Of a stretch of DNA of 64,000 nucleotides, positions 26,180-35,640 are shown piece after piece. Positions within the stretch are counted from its first letter, which is position 1. Each line of letters begins with the position of its first letter. Below the pieces are notes generated by a model that saw nothing but the letters and a program-made list of their open reading frames with translations, did no database searches and was not told where the DNA came from. The stretch is from Leptospira sp. GIMC2001. Lineage in GTDB: Bacteria; Spirochaetota; Leptospiria; Leptospirales; Leptospiraceae. Location: assembly GCF_028462125.1 (NCBI RefSeq), contig NZ_CP115468.1, forward strand, positions 2,783,559 to 2,847,558, in the 5' to 3' direction. The translations under genes and the position numbers were made by a program.

Positions 26180-27036
26180 GCGACTCCTTGGTCATTTTCT
26201 TTCAAATTTTTTATCCAAAATAACAGTAAAAAAGCTGCGAGTACCAAAAAGGTAACAAGTGCACCGATTTGCATTATGTTATAAGCATACAATGTATATT
26301 TGTTCTTACTCGGGTCAAATTGGAAGCAAAATAAAGCAAACCGGTCGATAAAATTTCCAATTTTGCCTTCGCCTGCTTCTATAAAGGATAACTTCAAGTC
26401 ACGTGCATCAAAAGATATACCTTGCAGTATTCTTGAAATTTTTCCATCAGGAGTTAGGATATATGCGACGGATGCATGGATATATTGATGAGATTCTTCA
26501 TCCCATTTATATCGAAAACCCAATTGATCAGTAAGAGTATGAATATTTGCAGTGGAACCAGTCAATAGATGATAGCCATTTTCTGCACCGTCTCTGCCAT
26601 ATTCTTTGATATATGCCGCTTTCTTCTCAGAAGCTAGCGGAGGTTTCTCGCTCGGATCGATGCTAATTGCAACATATTGATACTGCTTACCCGCATTCCA
26701 GTCCAGATTCTTAAGGACCGTCATGATTCCATTCATATGATAATTGCAGAGAGTCGGACATTTGTAATACACAGGACTCAATAGAACAGGCTTGCCCTCA
26801 GTAAACAATTCCGATAAAGAAATTTCTTCCCCGTTCTCATTATTGAAGGTGAGTCTTAGATCGATGGAAGTCCCAACAGTATCAGTCGCACCGATCCCTT
26901 CCAACTCTTTAGGCAATTTATTGTCCTTAAGAATTGTATGATTGGGATCGTAAGACCACAATTGACTAAGACTGCCTATAAGAAGGAAAGTGAAGAAGAT
27001 GTATCGGACTGATGCTTGCATCAAATATTTGTTCAA
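26176..27036 (-). CDS. SCO1/SenC copper chaperone for oxidase assembly
   Basis: A thioredoxin-fold protein that delivers copper to the CuA site of subunit II. It has an N-terminal signal or anchor (about 8-25), the metal-binding 'YYKCPTLCNYHM' (CxxxC, about 93-97), and the conserved His in 'QYIHASVAYILTPDG' (about 183). A C-terminal membrane segment ('IMQIGALVTFLVLAAFLLLF') is an extension frequent in this phylum. TTG at 27036 is preceded by AGGA at a 5-base spacing, whose AG falls in the stop of the small upstream gene; ATG 27021 is the alternative. It precedes ctaC in the operon. Confidence 0.92.
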   Translation of the reverse strand: MNKYLMQASVRYIFFTFLLIGSLSQLWSYDPNHTILKDNKLPKELEGIGATDTVGTSIDLRLTFNNENGEEISLSELFTEGKPVLLSPVYYKCPTLCNYHMNGIMTVLKNLDWNAGKQYQYVAISIDPSEKPPLASEKKAAYIKEYGRDGAENGYHLLTGSTANIHTLTDQLGFRYKWDEESHQYIHASVAYILTPDGKISRILQGISFDARDLKLSFIEAGEGKIGNFIDRFALFCFQFDPSKNKYTLYAYNIMQIGALVTFLVLAAFLLLFWIKNLKENDQGVA

Positions 27037-27043
27037 CTATGTC

Positions 27044-27196
27044 CTATTTTTTGGATTCGATTCCGTAGTTCTCACCAGGGTTCGATACAACACCAGGATG
27101 ACCAACTGCGATATATACGAAAAATAGAATGTTAAGAGCAGTAACGACTAAGAAAGTAATATAGCCTTTTCTGTTGTATAGGTCTTTGGAACTCAT
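27044..27196 (-). CDS. 50-residue single-span membrane protein heading the cox operon
   Basis: The frame runs from ATG at 27196 to TAG at 27044. It encodes MSSKDLYNRKGYITFLVVTA followed by LNILFFVYIAVGHPGVV and a polar tail ending GIESKK. A single membrane helix (about 12-32) follows a basic N-terminus. GGAG lies nine bases before the ATG, and the TAG stop provides part of the ribosome site of the SCO gene 7 bases on, so the two are co-translated. Position suggests an assembly or accessory role for the oxidase, such as small subunits in other caa3 enzymes; this is inference. I do not recognise the family. Confidence 0.75.
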   Translation of the reverse strand: MSSKDLYNRKGYITFLVVTALNILFFVYIAVGHPGVVSNPGENYGIESKK

Positions 27197-27301
27197 AATC
27201 ATCTCCAGTGTAGATTTATAATTACATGGAAAAAAGGGAAAGACTTTGGAACAAACATTTTTTTAAAATAGATTCTAATTTTCATTTATCCCTCAATGGT
27301 T

Positions 27302-27316
27302 GGTCAGAAACTGACC
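27302..27316. promoter_or_regulatory. Dyad GGTCAG-AAA-CTGACC before ctaA
   Basis: A perfect 6-base inverted repeat with a 3-base centre, 19 bases upstream of the ctaA ATG in the divergent cox/ctaA promoter region. It could be an operator or an mRNA leader hairpin; no T-run follows, so it is not a terminator. Function is not shown by the sequence. Confidence 0.4.
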
Positions 27317-27335
27317 TTAGGTTCTAGGATTTTTT

Positions 27336-28244
27336 ATGAAAAACTTCTCACGTCTGTTTTTTTTGATTTCGATTCTCATTTACCTAAATATTTATTTTGG
27401 TCCGCTTGTTAGAGCTACAGATTCGGGGCTTGCTTGCCCAGATTGGCCACTATGCCACGGTAAATTTATTCCTGAATATAGTTTTCAGATCGCTATGGAA
27501 GTTGGACATAGATTCTACTCAGGAACCATTGGAATCATTATAGCAATTGGTTTTATTTGGGGCTTTCTCGCAAGTAATCTCAAGCCATTTCGAGGCTTGC
27601 TTCTTCTTCAAATGTTCTTTTTGGGGACTCAAGTTATGCTTGGGGCGCTTACTGTAACAAAGTTATTGGATCCAACTACGGTAAATTTGCATCTACTCAA
27701 CGCTGTATTGCTTCTAACAATCTCCATTACGATTACTCTATTGTCTAATTGGAAAGCCAAGTCTATCGTTTATGAGAAGTGGTCATTTGCAACACTGTGG
27801 AACTCTGGAAATAAATTTCTGACAATAGCCGTCTTGATTACTGGATTTCAGTTGTTTATGGGTGGAAGAGTGAGTTCTCATTATGCAGGTCTCGCATGTC
27901 CTGACTTTCCAACCTGCTATGGTGATTGGTTTCCTGAGATGATAGGAACTATTCGTTATCAGATGGAACATAGAATCTTGGGTTATATAGTTGCCTTGTC
28001 AATTTTTACTGCGTTGTGGATAGGAATTCGAAATCAGTTTGAAGGAAGATCCAAGATTCTTTTGCAGTCAGCGGCAGGACTTATCATTTTACAAATAGTT
28101 TTGGGTGCTTTCAATGTTTTATACCACTTGCCAAAATTGTTAACTGCTACTCATACTGGTATAGGAGTATTGACTTTTATCGTTTTGTATCTGGCATTGG
28201 TTTACCGAAATCTTTTGCCCAAAAACCAAGGGGAATTATTGTGA
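27336..28244 (+). CDS. ctaA: Haem A synthase
   Basis: An eight-helix membrane enzyme of the COX15/CtaA family that oxidises the C8 methyl of haem O to make haem A. It contains the paired Cys motif twice: '[14 protein letters not shown]' (about 29-41) and '[18 protein letters not shown]' (about 184-201). The haem-ligating His residues lie in 'EVGHRFYSG', 'VNLHLLNA', 'QMEHRILGY' and 'TATHTGIGV'. Length 302 is normal. It is divergent from the oxidase operon and overlaps ctaB by 4 bases (28241-28244), so haem O and haem A formation are coupled. Confidence 0.94.
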   Translation: MKNFSRLFFLISILIYLNIYFGPLVRATDSGLACPDWPLCHGKFIPEYSFQIAMEVGHRFYSGTIGIIIAIGFIWGFLASNLKPFRGLLLLQMFFLGTQVMLGALTVTKLLDPTTVNLHLLNAVLLLTISITITLLSNWKAKSIVYEKWSFATLWNSGNKFLTIAVLITGFQLFMGGRVSSHYAGLACPDFPTCYGDWFPEMIGTIRYQMEHRILGYIVALSIFTALWIGIRNQFEGRSKILLQSAAGLIILQIVLGAFNVLYHLPKLLTATHTGIGVLTFIVLYLALVYRNLLPKNQGELL

Positions 28245-29110
28245 TGATAAGTTTTAATGTTTGGAATCAACTTACAAAGCCAAGAGTTACTTTGCTTATT
28301 TTAGCGACTGTTATGCCAGGCATTTACTTAGGTTCCACAGAAACTCCTAGCTACATACTCGTAACTTTTACTTTGTTTGGAACTTATCTCATGTCTTCTG
28401 CATCTTTCATCCTCAATCAGTACATAGAAAGAGAAAAAGACGCTCTGATGTACAGAACAAAAATGCGTCCAATACCAGGCGGCAAAATTTCTCCAAACAA
28501 TGCATTGGCTCTCGGAATAACCGTGACTATTTTGGCATTTGCTCTTTTAACTTATACTGTCAATCTGCTTACAGCGATTTGTGCCTTCGGTGCTTTGGTT
28601 GCATACGTTTGGCTTTATACAATCGTTCTCAAACCACGCACGGAACAAAATATAGTAATCGGTGGAGTTAGTGGTTGCGTTGGACCTTTGATTGGCTACG
28701 CTGCTGTCTCGAATTCTCTGCCGCTTCCGGCTTGGGTGATGTTTACCATGATCTTCCTCTGGACACCTGCACATTTCTGGGCACTCGCAATCTTTCTAAA
28801 AGATGATTATGCACGAGCAGAAATTCCCATGCTACCAGTTGTAAAAGGAATCAAACAAACAACAATTTCGATTTTTATTTATACAATACTCTATTCAATT
28901 AGCTGCTTTGCTTTTTATTTCAGCCATGACGGAATGGGAGTATTCTTCCTCACAAGTACCGCTATTCTTACAATTGCAATGGTATCTCTTTCCATTCAAT
29001 TGATTCGATCCCAGTCTACCATCCTCGCCAAAAAATTCTTTTATTTCAGCTTATTGCATATGTTTGTTATGACAGTTGTGATCATTGTTGATGCCAGAAT
29101 GATTGCATAG
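28241..29110 (+). CDS. ctaB: Protohaem IX farnesyltransferase (haem O synthase)
   Basis: A UbiA-type membrane prenyltransferase that attaches farnesyl to haem B, giving haem O. Signature segments are '[19 protein letters not shown]', the first Asp-rich region '[20 protein letters not shown]' (about 64-83), and '[18 protein letters not shown]' (about 185-202). Nine hydrophobic stretches are expected over 289 residues. It follows ctaA with a 4-base overlap. Haem A made by this pair serves the caa3 oxidase encoded divergently. Confidence 0.94.
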   Translation: MMISFNVWNQLTKPRVTLLILATVMPGIYLGSTETPSYILVTFTLFGTYLMSSASFILNQYIEREKDALMYRTKMRPIPGGKISPNNALALGITVTILAFALLTYTVNLLTAICAFGALVAYVWLYTIVLKPRTEQNIVIGGVSGCVGPLIGYAAVSNSLPLPAWVMFTMIFLWTPAHFWALAIFLKDDYARAEIPMLPVVKGIKQTTISIFIYTILYSISCFAFYFSHDGMGVFFLTSTAILTIAMVSLSIQLIRSQSTILAKKFFYFSLLHMFVMTVVIIVDARMIA

Positions 29111-29183
29111 ATACTTCAGATAGCCAAAAGCAGTTTAGAAAATTGCTTGCCAGATTGGGCTTGCAGTGGAAGATTCTGGGAGT

Positions 29184-31145
29184 ATGGCGACCAACCAAAA
29201 AGAAGAAAACCTAAATATCGGTTTCAAAGAAGCGATGGCTCTTTTGCTTCCCTTCATAGGCAAGAAAATTATGGAGCAGATTCGCTCTGTCTTCATAATA
29301 GTAACCTATCTTATTCTATTTCAAACACTGGCCTTGAGAATTCCTATCGCGGAAGCGGCAGTAATCGCTGGTGGAATCGGACTTGTAATTTTTGGTTTGG
29401 CTTTCTTCTTAGAAGGACTCTTTCTCGGGCTCATGCCTCTGGGAGAAACACTTGGAATTCGCCTTCCGCAGAAATCTAAACTTCCTACCATCCTGATCTT
29501 CGCATTCATGTTAGGTGCAGGAACCACTTTAGCTGAGCCAGCCATTGGTGTTTTAAAAACAGCAGGATCGAAAGTTTTACCATGGGAAGCTCCCCTGCTC
29601 TACCTCTTACTCAATCGGTTAGCAGAAAATTTGGTTTATGCAGTAGGAATCGGTGTTGGAATTGCAGTAATATTTGGGATGCTTCGCTTTCTTTACAATT
29701 GGTCACTGAAGCCATTGATCTTTTCTTTATTAGGAATTCTTTTACCGCTTACAGTTTGGTCCTTCTTTGATCCCAATATGCAAAGCTTAACTGGGCTAGC
29801 TTGGGATTGCGGTGCTGTAACAACTGGTCCAGTTACGGTTCCTCTTGTTGTAGCATTGGGACTTGGAATTTCTCGAGTTACTGGAGATTCCGATTCCGGA
29901 GCATCCGGTTTTGGTGTGGTTACTCTCGCATCTTTGTTTCCTATAATCGCAGTGCTATCATTGGGAATTTTCTATCTTGGCAATGTTCCAGATCCAATGA
30001 CTAAATCGGATTTTTTGAATACAAATAATAATATAGAAAAGATTCATTATATTTTCGGAGATGAAAAAAGTTATTTAGAATATAAAGATCATTTAATCAA
30101 TCCAATTGCAAAAACGAATGCACCTTCGATGATTGTAGATCCATTCCAATTTTTGAATACAGTTAGAGCAAGTTTCTCTGGAGCCTTGCAAGCGATTGTT
30201 CCATTGGTTTCATTTTTATTGCTATTTCTCTTGTTGATTCTCCGAGAGAGGATTCGCAATGGTGATGAGATTTTCTTGGGAATCTTTCTCGCTTTTATTG
30301 GTATGGGAATTTTTAACTTAGGTATTGAGCTAGGTCTGGGCAAATTGGGAACACAAGTTGGTAGCAAGCTTCCCTCTGCTTTTCGATCTATTGAAATTCC
30401 AGAATCAACAAGATATTTGAAAAATTTTGATCCAGAAATCGTTCAAACTTCCATCAATGAAATTGGGGAAAAAGAAGAATTCTTCGTTCTCAAAGAAAAA
30501 AAATCCTATCAATCGGTTCCATTTCATAAGGAAAATTATGAAGAATCAACAGGTATCTATAAATACATTCCCATTCATGGACCTATCTATGGTAAGGAAG
30601 ATGGTGTCTGGGGGATTTTGGTTGTATTGATTTTTGCATTTATTATGGGTTATGGTGCAACACTCGCAGAACCAGCATTAAATGCACTAGGTGTAACTGT
30701 AGAAGAAATTACTGTCGGGACCTTCAAAAAATCGAGTCTTATGCAATCGGTCTCTATTGGCGTTGGTTTGGGGATTTTGTTTGGAGTTCTAAAAATTCTA
30801 TTCGAGATTCCTATTGCTTATCTATTGATTCCGTTTTATACAGTCCTACTAATCATAACCTTTTTTTCTACAGAAGAATATGTGAATATTGGCTGGGATA
30901 GTGCTGGAGTGACAACAGGCCCAATTACCGTACCACTTGTACTTGCATTAGGTTTAGGAGTTGGCGGACAGATTGGAGTAGTTGAAGGTTTTGGAATTCT
31001 CGCGATGGCATCTGTATGCCCGATCATTTCCGTTCTATCAATTGGACTCTGGGTTGAACGCAATCGCAAGTTCAGTATTGATGAGTCCAATGATTACGAC
31101 GAAGAGTTAGACGAACTCATATCGATTCCGATGGAGGCAAAATGA
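29184..31145 (+). CDS. Tandem DUF1538 integral membrane protein (putative transporter)
   Basis: A large membrane protein with two homologous halves, each a DUF1538 module. The repeated signatures are 'GAGTTLAEPAIGVL' (about 108) with 'WDCGAVTTGPVTVPLVVALG' (about 205), and 'GYGATLAEPALNALG' (about 490) with 'WDSAGVTTGPITVPLVLALG' (about 572). About fourteen membrane segments are visible, with a polar loop at about 275-320 and 400-470. Inverted or tandem repeat architecture with TTGP motifs in helix breaks suggests a channel or secondary transporter; the substrate is unknown. The next gene, a PII-like protein, starts within its stop (4-base overlap), so it is probably the regulator. GTG at 29166 is an alternative start; ATG 29184 is chosen. 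Confidence 0.85.
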   Translation: MATNQKEENLNIGFKEAMALLLPFIGKKIMEQIRSVFIIVTYLILFQTLALRIPIAEAAVIAGGIGLVIFGLAFFLEGLFLGLMPLGETLGIRLPQKSKLPTILIFAFMLGAGTTLAEPAIGVLKTAGSKVLPWEAPLLYLLLNRLAENLVYAVGIGVGIAVIFGMLRFLYNWSLKPLIFSLLGILLPLTVWSFFDPNMQSLTGLAWDCGAVTTGPVTVPLVVALGLGISRVTGDSDSGASGFGVVTLASLFPIIAVLSLGIFYLGNVPDPMTKSDFLNTNNNIEKIHYIFGDEKSYLEYKDHLINPIAKTNAPSMIVDPFQFLNTVRASFSGALQAIVPLVSFLLLFLLLILRERIRNGDEIFLGIFLAFIGMGIFNLGIELGLGKLGTQVGSKLPSAFRSIEIPESTRYLKNFDPEIVQTSINEIGEKEEFFVLKEKKSYQSVPFHKENYEESTGIYKYIPIHGPIYGKEDGVWGILVVLIFAFIMGYGATLAEPALNALGVTVEEITVGTFKKSSLMQSVSIGVGLGILFGVLKILFEIPIAYLLIPFYTVLLIITFFSTEEYVNIGWDSAGVTTGPITVPLVLALGLGVGGQIGVVEGFGILAMASVCPIISVLSIGLWVERNRKFSIDESNDYDEELDELISIPMEAK

Positions 31146-32299
31146 TTCCAAAACACAAAGCGATCAAAGTCACTGCAATTTTTCATAGAAAATTCTACAA
31201 TCGAGTATGGAATGCAATTCAAAAATCCGGCATAATCAATGTCCACCATGAATCGGCTAGATATCCAGTATTGGGAGTTCGAAAAGGAATTTTCAGTTCA
31301 CTGATGAATTCAGATCCTATCTTAGACAATCCAATGACTATTTTTTCGATACTTATTTTTCCCGATATCGAATTGCAAGTGTTAGATCTAATTCGTCGAG
31401 CTGCAGATTTGAATATTCCGGGTCACGGAACAGTTTATAGCGAAGAAATAACAGTCTATCATGAGAATTCACTTCGGTTTGTTTCGGATACTTGCAATTC
31501 GAGCGAACCTAAGGAAAAATTTTTTCACGGGCTCACGGGTATATTTTGTATTCTGCAACGTGGACTCGGAGAACCTGTTTCGAAACTCATTTTAGAAAAT
31601 GGGATTGGAGTTCCGACAATTACTTATGGAACTGGAACTGGACTTCGTGACAAACTGGGTCTTCTTAAGATTACAATTCCTCGAGAGAAAGATATTCTCA
31701 AGCTGGTTGTCAATTCTTCAGACGTTGAACATGTCATCGAATTCATTATTGAAGCCGCCAAGCTCGATAGTCCAGGCCGTGGATTTATCTATGAATTCCC
31801 GATTCGAAAAGGCCTTATCAACACGCGAGTGAGTTTGGATGGAAGCAAACAAGCTGCAAACATTGATCAGATCATTGCGGCTGTGGACAAAATGTACGGA
31901 GGCATGGACTGGAGAAGACGAAGCAGTCAACTCAAATCAGGCTCAAGCAAAAGGAAATTTTTCAGTGGAACCGACATTCACTTCAGTTGCAATGAAGGTT
32001 ATGGTTTGGAGATCATCCAAGCTTTGAGAAAGGCAGGTGTGTCGGGAAGTACTATGAGAAATCCAAAATTGGTCTGCCAGTCTCAGATCGATACAGAATC
32101 AAGCATACGCCTTTCTCCAGCAAGAGAAGAATGCAATATGCTAGTTCCCACTAGTAGTCTCGACGATATTCTACAGGCATTAGAAGATTTTGGTGCGTTT
32201 GGTCCAAACATCCAAGGAATGTTGTATACAACAGCGATCCCAAAAGCTTTTACTTATCAATCCAAAGCAAATCTCAAAACCATGATCACCACTAAGTAA
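31142..32299 (+). CDS. Protein with three tandem PII-like domains
   Basis: A 385-residue cytoplasmic protein. Three PII-type modules can be seen: about 6-107, 130-228 and 272-367. Each ends in the PII-like turn: 'AADLNIPGHGTVYSEEI', 'AAKLDSPGRGFIYEFPI' and 'GAFGPNIQGMLYTTAI' line up with the 'TGKIGDGKIFV' region of GlnB. The strand-helix starts ('VTAIFHRKFYNRVWNAIQKSG', shortened here; 'GIFCILQRGLGEPVSKLIL'; 'EGYGLEIIQALRKAG') also repeat. The third is the most divergent. Because PII proteins are trimers, one chain with three domains could form an internal pseudo-trimer. The 4-base overlap with the DUF1538 gene suggests it gates that transporter. No GlnB uridylylation Tyr is evident. Confidence 0.8.
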   Translation: MIPKHKAIKVTAIFHRKFYNRVWNAIQKSGIINVHHESARYPVLGVRKGIFSSLMNSDPILDNPMTIFSILIFPDIELQVLDLIRRAADLNIPGHGTVYSEEITVYHENSLRFVSDTCNSSEPKEKFFHGLTGIFCILQRGLGEPVSKLILENGIGVPTITYGTGTGLRDKLGLLKITIPREKDILKLVVNSSDVEHVIEFIIEAAKLDSPGRGFIYEFPIRKGLINTRVSLDGSKQAANIDQIIAAVDKMYGGMDWRRRSSQLKSGSSKRKFFSGTDIHFSCNEGYGLEIIQALRKAGVSGSTMRNPKLVCQSQIDTESSIRLSPAREECNMLVPTSSLDDILQALEDFGAFGPNIQGMLYTTAIPKAFTYQSKANLKTMITTK

Positions 32300-32316
32300 A
32301 CTAATATGTACTAGTT

Positions 32317-32344
32317 GACAAGCTATGAATATTCATAGCTTGTC
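32317..32344. other. Perfect 28-base palindrome between convergent genes
   Basis: GACAAGCTATGAAT is followed immediately by its exact reverse complement ATTCATAGCTTGTC. It lies between the PII-like gene and nhaA, which converge. There is no T-run, so it is not a standard terminator; it could still form a transcript-end hairpin or a protein binding site. Confidence 0.6.
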
Positions 32345-32395
32345 TGAAAAATTCTGAGAGATCGAGAAAGAATCACGGCCAGTAAATATTATTTT

Positions 32396-33739
32396 TTACT
32401 TTTTATTTCTAAAAACATATAGAAGTGTCATCCCGACAATCGCACTGATGATTGATCCGGTCAAAATTCCAATCTTTGCATCTGAGAGATAATCCATTTC
32501 TCCTTTAAAAGCGAGTCCTGCAACAAAAATGGACATAGTAAATCCGATTCCACCTAAGAAACCCGCACCTAACACTTGCATCCAATTGCTTCCACTAGGA
32601 AGATCTGCAACTTTCAATTTTACAGCAAGCCAGGAAAAGAAAACGATTCCAACTGGCTTACCAACTAACAATCCGCCGATAATTCCTATAGTAACAGAAT
32701 CACTCAGTGCATTTGTAATAGATTTTTCTAATCGGACACCAGCATTTGCAAGTGCAAAGATTGGCATGATTGCAAATGTTACCCAGGGAAAAATCGCATG
32801 CTCCAATCTGACAAGCGGTGGCATCACATGATTGCAAGCTGCTTCCAAAGTATTAAGCGAGGCTTCTTGCTCAGAAGTTATAATTGCTTCATCGGGGTCA
32901 TCATTTTTATCAAAAAAATCTAGCAACTCTTTGCCTTCACGAACAAATTCCTCTCGGTTAACAAGACTTCTTGCAGGGATCGTAAATGCAGCAAGAACAC
33001 CTGCAACAGTCGCATGGATTCCGGATTTTAGAAAAGCTATCCATAGAAAAATTCCAACGATTAGATAAAACCAAGGAGTTCGAATCCCGGTAGCATTACC
33101 GATAACAAGTAGGACTAGGAATCCGAATGCAAGTGCCAAAGCCATTAGAACAATTGTATCCGTATAGAAAATTCCAATTACAAGAACTGCTCCAATATCA
33201 TCCACTATCGCAAGAGCAGTTAAAAAAACCTTCAAGGATAATGGAACCCGATTTCCTAGTAAGGCAAGAAATCCTAAAGCAAAAGCAATATCTGTTGCCA
33301 TCGGGATTCCCCATCCAAATGCCTTCGCACCTTGTTGGTTAAAATAATAATAAACTAATGCAGGAACAACCATTCCACCTATAGCTGCAAAAAGAGGAAG
33401 GGATGCTTTTCTTACATTGGACAATTCTCCGATCAAGACTTCCCTTTTGATTTCTAATCCTACGACAAAAAAGAAGATCGCCATGAGAGCATCATTGATC
33501 CAAAGTATGATTCCCTTAGATAAGCTAAATGATCCGATTGCAAAGGTAATTTTTGTTTCCAAAAGTTCAAAATACAAATCATAAGCGGAGGAATTCGCCC
33601 ATATCATCGCGACAATAGAACAAGTAAGAAGTAAAACTCCACCTGCAGCACCAAATCCCGCAAACCATCGAAATGGAGAAATCACCTTATAAATTGGTGC
33701 CTCCCGTAATATCTCGCCAACTCTTCCTTGTAATTTCAT
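32396..33739 (-). CDS. nhaA: Na+/H+ antiporter NhaA
   Basis: A twelve-helix secondary antiporter that exports Na+ in exchange for H+. The key pair of adjacent aspartates is in 'ALAIVDDIGAVLVIGIF' (about 178), in the discontinuous helix region, with 'FVVGLEIKREVLIGEL' and 'GIPMATDIAFALGFLALLG' as expected for the family, and 'AGFLGGIGFTMSIFVAGLAF' near the C-terminus. Length 447 exceeds E. coli NhaA (388) mainly through a polar loop at about 265-305 seen in many non-enteric NhaA proteins. Divergent from the permease gene. Confidence 0.94.
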   Translation of the reverse strand: MKLQGRVGEILREAPIYKVISPFRWFAGFGAAGGVLLLTCSIVAMIWANSSAYDLYFELLETKITFAIGSFSLSKGIILWINDALMAIFFFVVGLEIKREVLIGELSNVRKASLPLFAAIGGMVVPALVYYYFNQQGAKAFGWGIPMATDIAFALGFLALLGNRVPLSLKVFLTALAIVDDIGAVLVIGIFYTDTIVLMALALAFGFLVLLVIGNATGIRTPWFYLIVGIFLWIAFLKSGIHATVAGVLAAFTIPARSLVNREEFVREGKELLDFFDKNDDPDEAIITSEQEASLNTLEAACNHVMPPLVRLEHAIFPWVTFAIMPIFALANAGVRLEKSITNALSDSVTIGIIGGLLVGKPVGIVFFSWLAVKLKVADLPSGSNWMQVLGAGFLGGIGFTMSIFVAGLAFKGEMDYLSDAKIGILTGSIISAIVGMTLLYVFRNKK

Positions 33740-33800
33740 GGCTCTATTATTTAACTGAGTGACATAGCGTCTAGAGGTTTTTCGATGAGTTTAGCAATCT

Positions 33801-35156
33801 ATGCATCTGAAAAAATCACTCGGCCTTTGGGATTCAAGCTCGCTTATGTTTTCTGCGATGGTAGGTACAGGAATATTTTTTTCCACTGGACATATCCTTA
33901 CGGCAAGTCCCAATTCTTGGATCGTTTTGCTTGCTTGGGTTTTCGGAGGCTTGATCGCTTACAGTGGCGCCGTGAGTTATGGATTTCTTGCTCGAATCTA
34001 TCCAGTTGCAGGCGGTGAGTATATCTACCTCAAAGAAGCCTATCATCCGAGTCTAGCTTTTATAAGCGGTTGGACGTCTCTTCTCATTACATTTAGCGCA
34101 TCCGTGTCTGTTCTCGGGCTTGCAATCCATAGCTATCTTATAGGTATTCTTCCATGGATTCCAAGTTGGGAAATTTATAGCTTTCCTATACTAGGAATGG
34201 AAATTCATTTCGGAAGTCCTCAGCTAACAGGAATACTATGTATTTTTTTCTTTAGTTTAACCAATCACTTTGGAATGGTTTCTGGGATTAGAGTTCAAAA
34301 TTTTATCACGGTAATAAAGTTATTTGGTCTTTTCGCATTTATATTTTTTGGTTTCTTAAGTTGGAATTGGGAAATATCTAATCTAGGCAATTTACCAGAT
34401 TTCAGCTTTGATTCAGGCGCATCCCTGATTCTTGCTACTGTAACAGTCACCTATTCCTATTTAGGTTGGAATATGATTACATACGTTGCGGAAGAAATTC
34501 AAGACCCAAATCGAAATATTGGTCGAGCAATTCTGATCTCTTGTGTATTTGTAACACTTCTTTATTTTGGATTGAACTTTCTCTTTCTCACATCAGTTCC
34601 CGCATCAAATTTAGTCGGTCAAGATGAGATCGTAATGATATCTGCAAATTCACTTTGGGGTGCTAACTCTATTCCTTGGATTGCGGGCTTTACCATATGG
34701 ATCATGCTTGGATCAATGTCTGCTATTCTAATAGGAGGAAGTAGAATCTATATCGCTATGGCAAGAGACGGATTGTTCTTTCGAAGTTTTGCAGACCTTC
34801 ACCCCAAATACAAATCTCCTTACAAAAGCATCTGGTTCCAATTCTTATATGCCTGCCTTTTCTTGACCATTCAAGATATAGAAAGTCTTCTTTATATTAT
34901 CACTTTTACAATAATCATACTAACTGTAATTATATCAACAATCCCAATCTATTACAGAATTCGTGGTATAGGTCGAGACATCCACTTGCCATTATTTCCC
35001 TACACTCCAATCCTTTTTATTATTCTAAATTGTATACTAGCCTATGAACTTTTTGTAACCAAAATGGATTCTGCAATCTGGGGACTTATGATAACACTAT
35101 CGGGAATTCCTTTTTATCTAGTATTTAGATATTTGAATGGTAAGCGAAAAGCGTAG
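33801..35156 (+). CDS. APC-superfamily amino acid permease
   Basis: A twelve-segment membrane transporter. The APC hallmark in helix 1, 'FSAMVGTGIFFSTGHIL' (GTGIF), and 'AYSGAVSYGFLARIYPVAGGEYIYL' (the 'PxAGGxYxYL' motif) are clear, with 'VTVTYSYLGWNMITYVAEEI' for helix 6 and 'GGSRIYIAMARDGLFFRSF' in the loop after helix 8. It resembles LAT-type or basic amino acid antiporters; the substrate cannot be told. It is 61 bases from nhaA on the opposite strand and 70 bases ahead of tatA. Confidence 0.88.
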   Translation: MHLKKSLGLWDSSSLMFSAMVGTGIFFSTGHILTASPNSWIVLLAWVFGGLIAYSGAVSYGFLARIYPVAGGEYIYLKEAYHPSLAFISGWTSLLITFSASVSVLGLAIHSYLIGILPWIPSWEIYSFPILGMEIHFGSPQLTGILCIFFFSLTNHFGMVSGIRVQNFITVIKLFGLFAFIFFGFLSWNWEISNLGNLPDFSFDSGASLILATVTVTYSYLGWNMITYVAEEIQDPNRNIGRAILISCVFVTLLYFGLNFLFLTSVPASNLVGQDEIVMISANSLWGANSIPWIAGFTIWIMLGSMSAILIGGSRIYIAMARDGLFFRSFADLHPKYKSPYKSIWFQFLYACLFLTIQDIESLLYIITFTIIILTVIISTIPIYYRIRGIGRDIHLPLFPYTPILFIILNCILAYELFVTKMDSAIWGLMITLSGIPFYLVFRYLNGKRKA

Positions 35157-35226
35157 ATTTTTCCCTTTGACGGAAAATCCAGCCTCCAGGAACCTATTCT
35201 TACTACCTTGACTTTGGAGATAAACA

Positions 35227-35511
35227 ATGATACATGGAATCACATTTCCTTTAGGATTCTTAAACCTCGGACCTTGGGAGATCGCATTAATACTTTTCCT
35301 TGCACTGCTTTTATTTGGTGGTAAAAAACTTCCAGGTCTAGCAAAGGATTTGGGAGAAGGGATCAAAGAATTCCGAAGATCCCTTTCTGGAAATTCTGAC
35401 GACGATCACCGCACAGAAATCGCTCAACCAAAAATTGAAGAATCTGCAATATCGACTCAAGCAAAATCCAATTCAAAAAAAGCATCCGCTAAAACTAAGA
35501 AAAAAGCTTGA
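35227..35511 (+). CDS. tatA: Twin-arginine translocase TatA/E subunit
   Basis: A 94-residue TatA-type protein: one N-terminal membrane helix 'LGPWEIALILFLALLLFGGK', the 'FGGKKLPGLAKDLGEGIKEFRRSL' amphipathic helix, then a basic, Lys-rich tail. The start has GGAG seven bases upstream. It forms the protein-conducting part of the Tat pathway with TatC, which follows after about 130 bases. No TatB is seen in the window. In Tat systems without TatB one TatA protein does both jobs. Confidence 0.93.
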   Translation: MIHGITFPLGFLNLGPWEIALILFLALLLFGGKKLPGLAKDLGEGIKEFRRSLSGNSDDDHRTEIAQPKIEESAISTQAKSNSKKASAKTKKKA

Positions 35512-35640
35512 GAAACAAATCAAGCCTTGATTTAGAAAGTGTTACTCAGTGAGTTCAACTTTTTCTATTTTAAGATTTTTTCAATTTAAAGCATAGGAAT
35601 TTTAGTAATATTGCAAACTCATGAAAGCGGAAATAAATTG

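Noticed and set aside
29147..29479. 110-codon open frame overlapping the DUF1538 gene
   Set aside because: It lies in another frame inside the membrane-protein gene, has a random composition and no ribosome site; a shadow frame.
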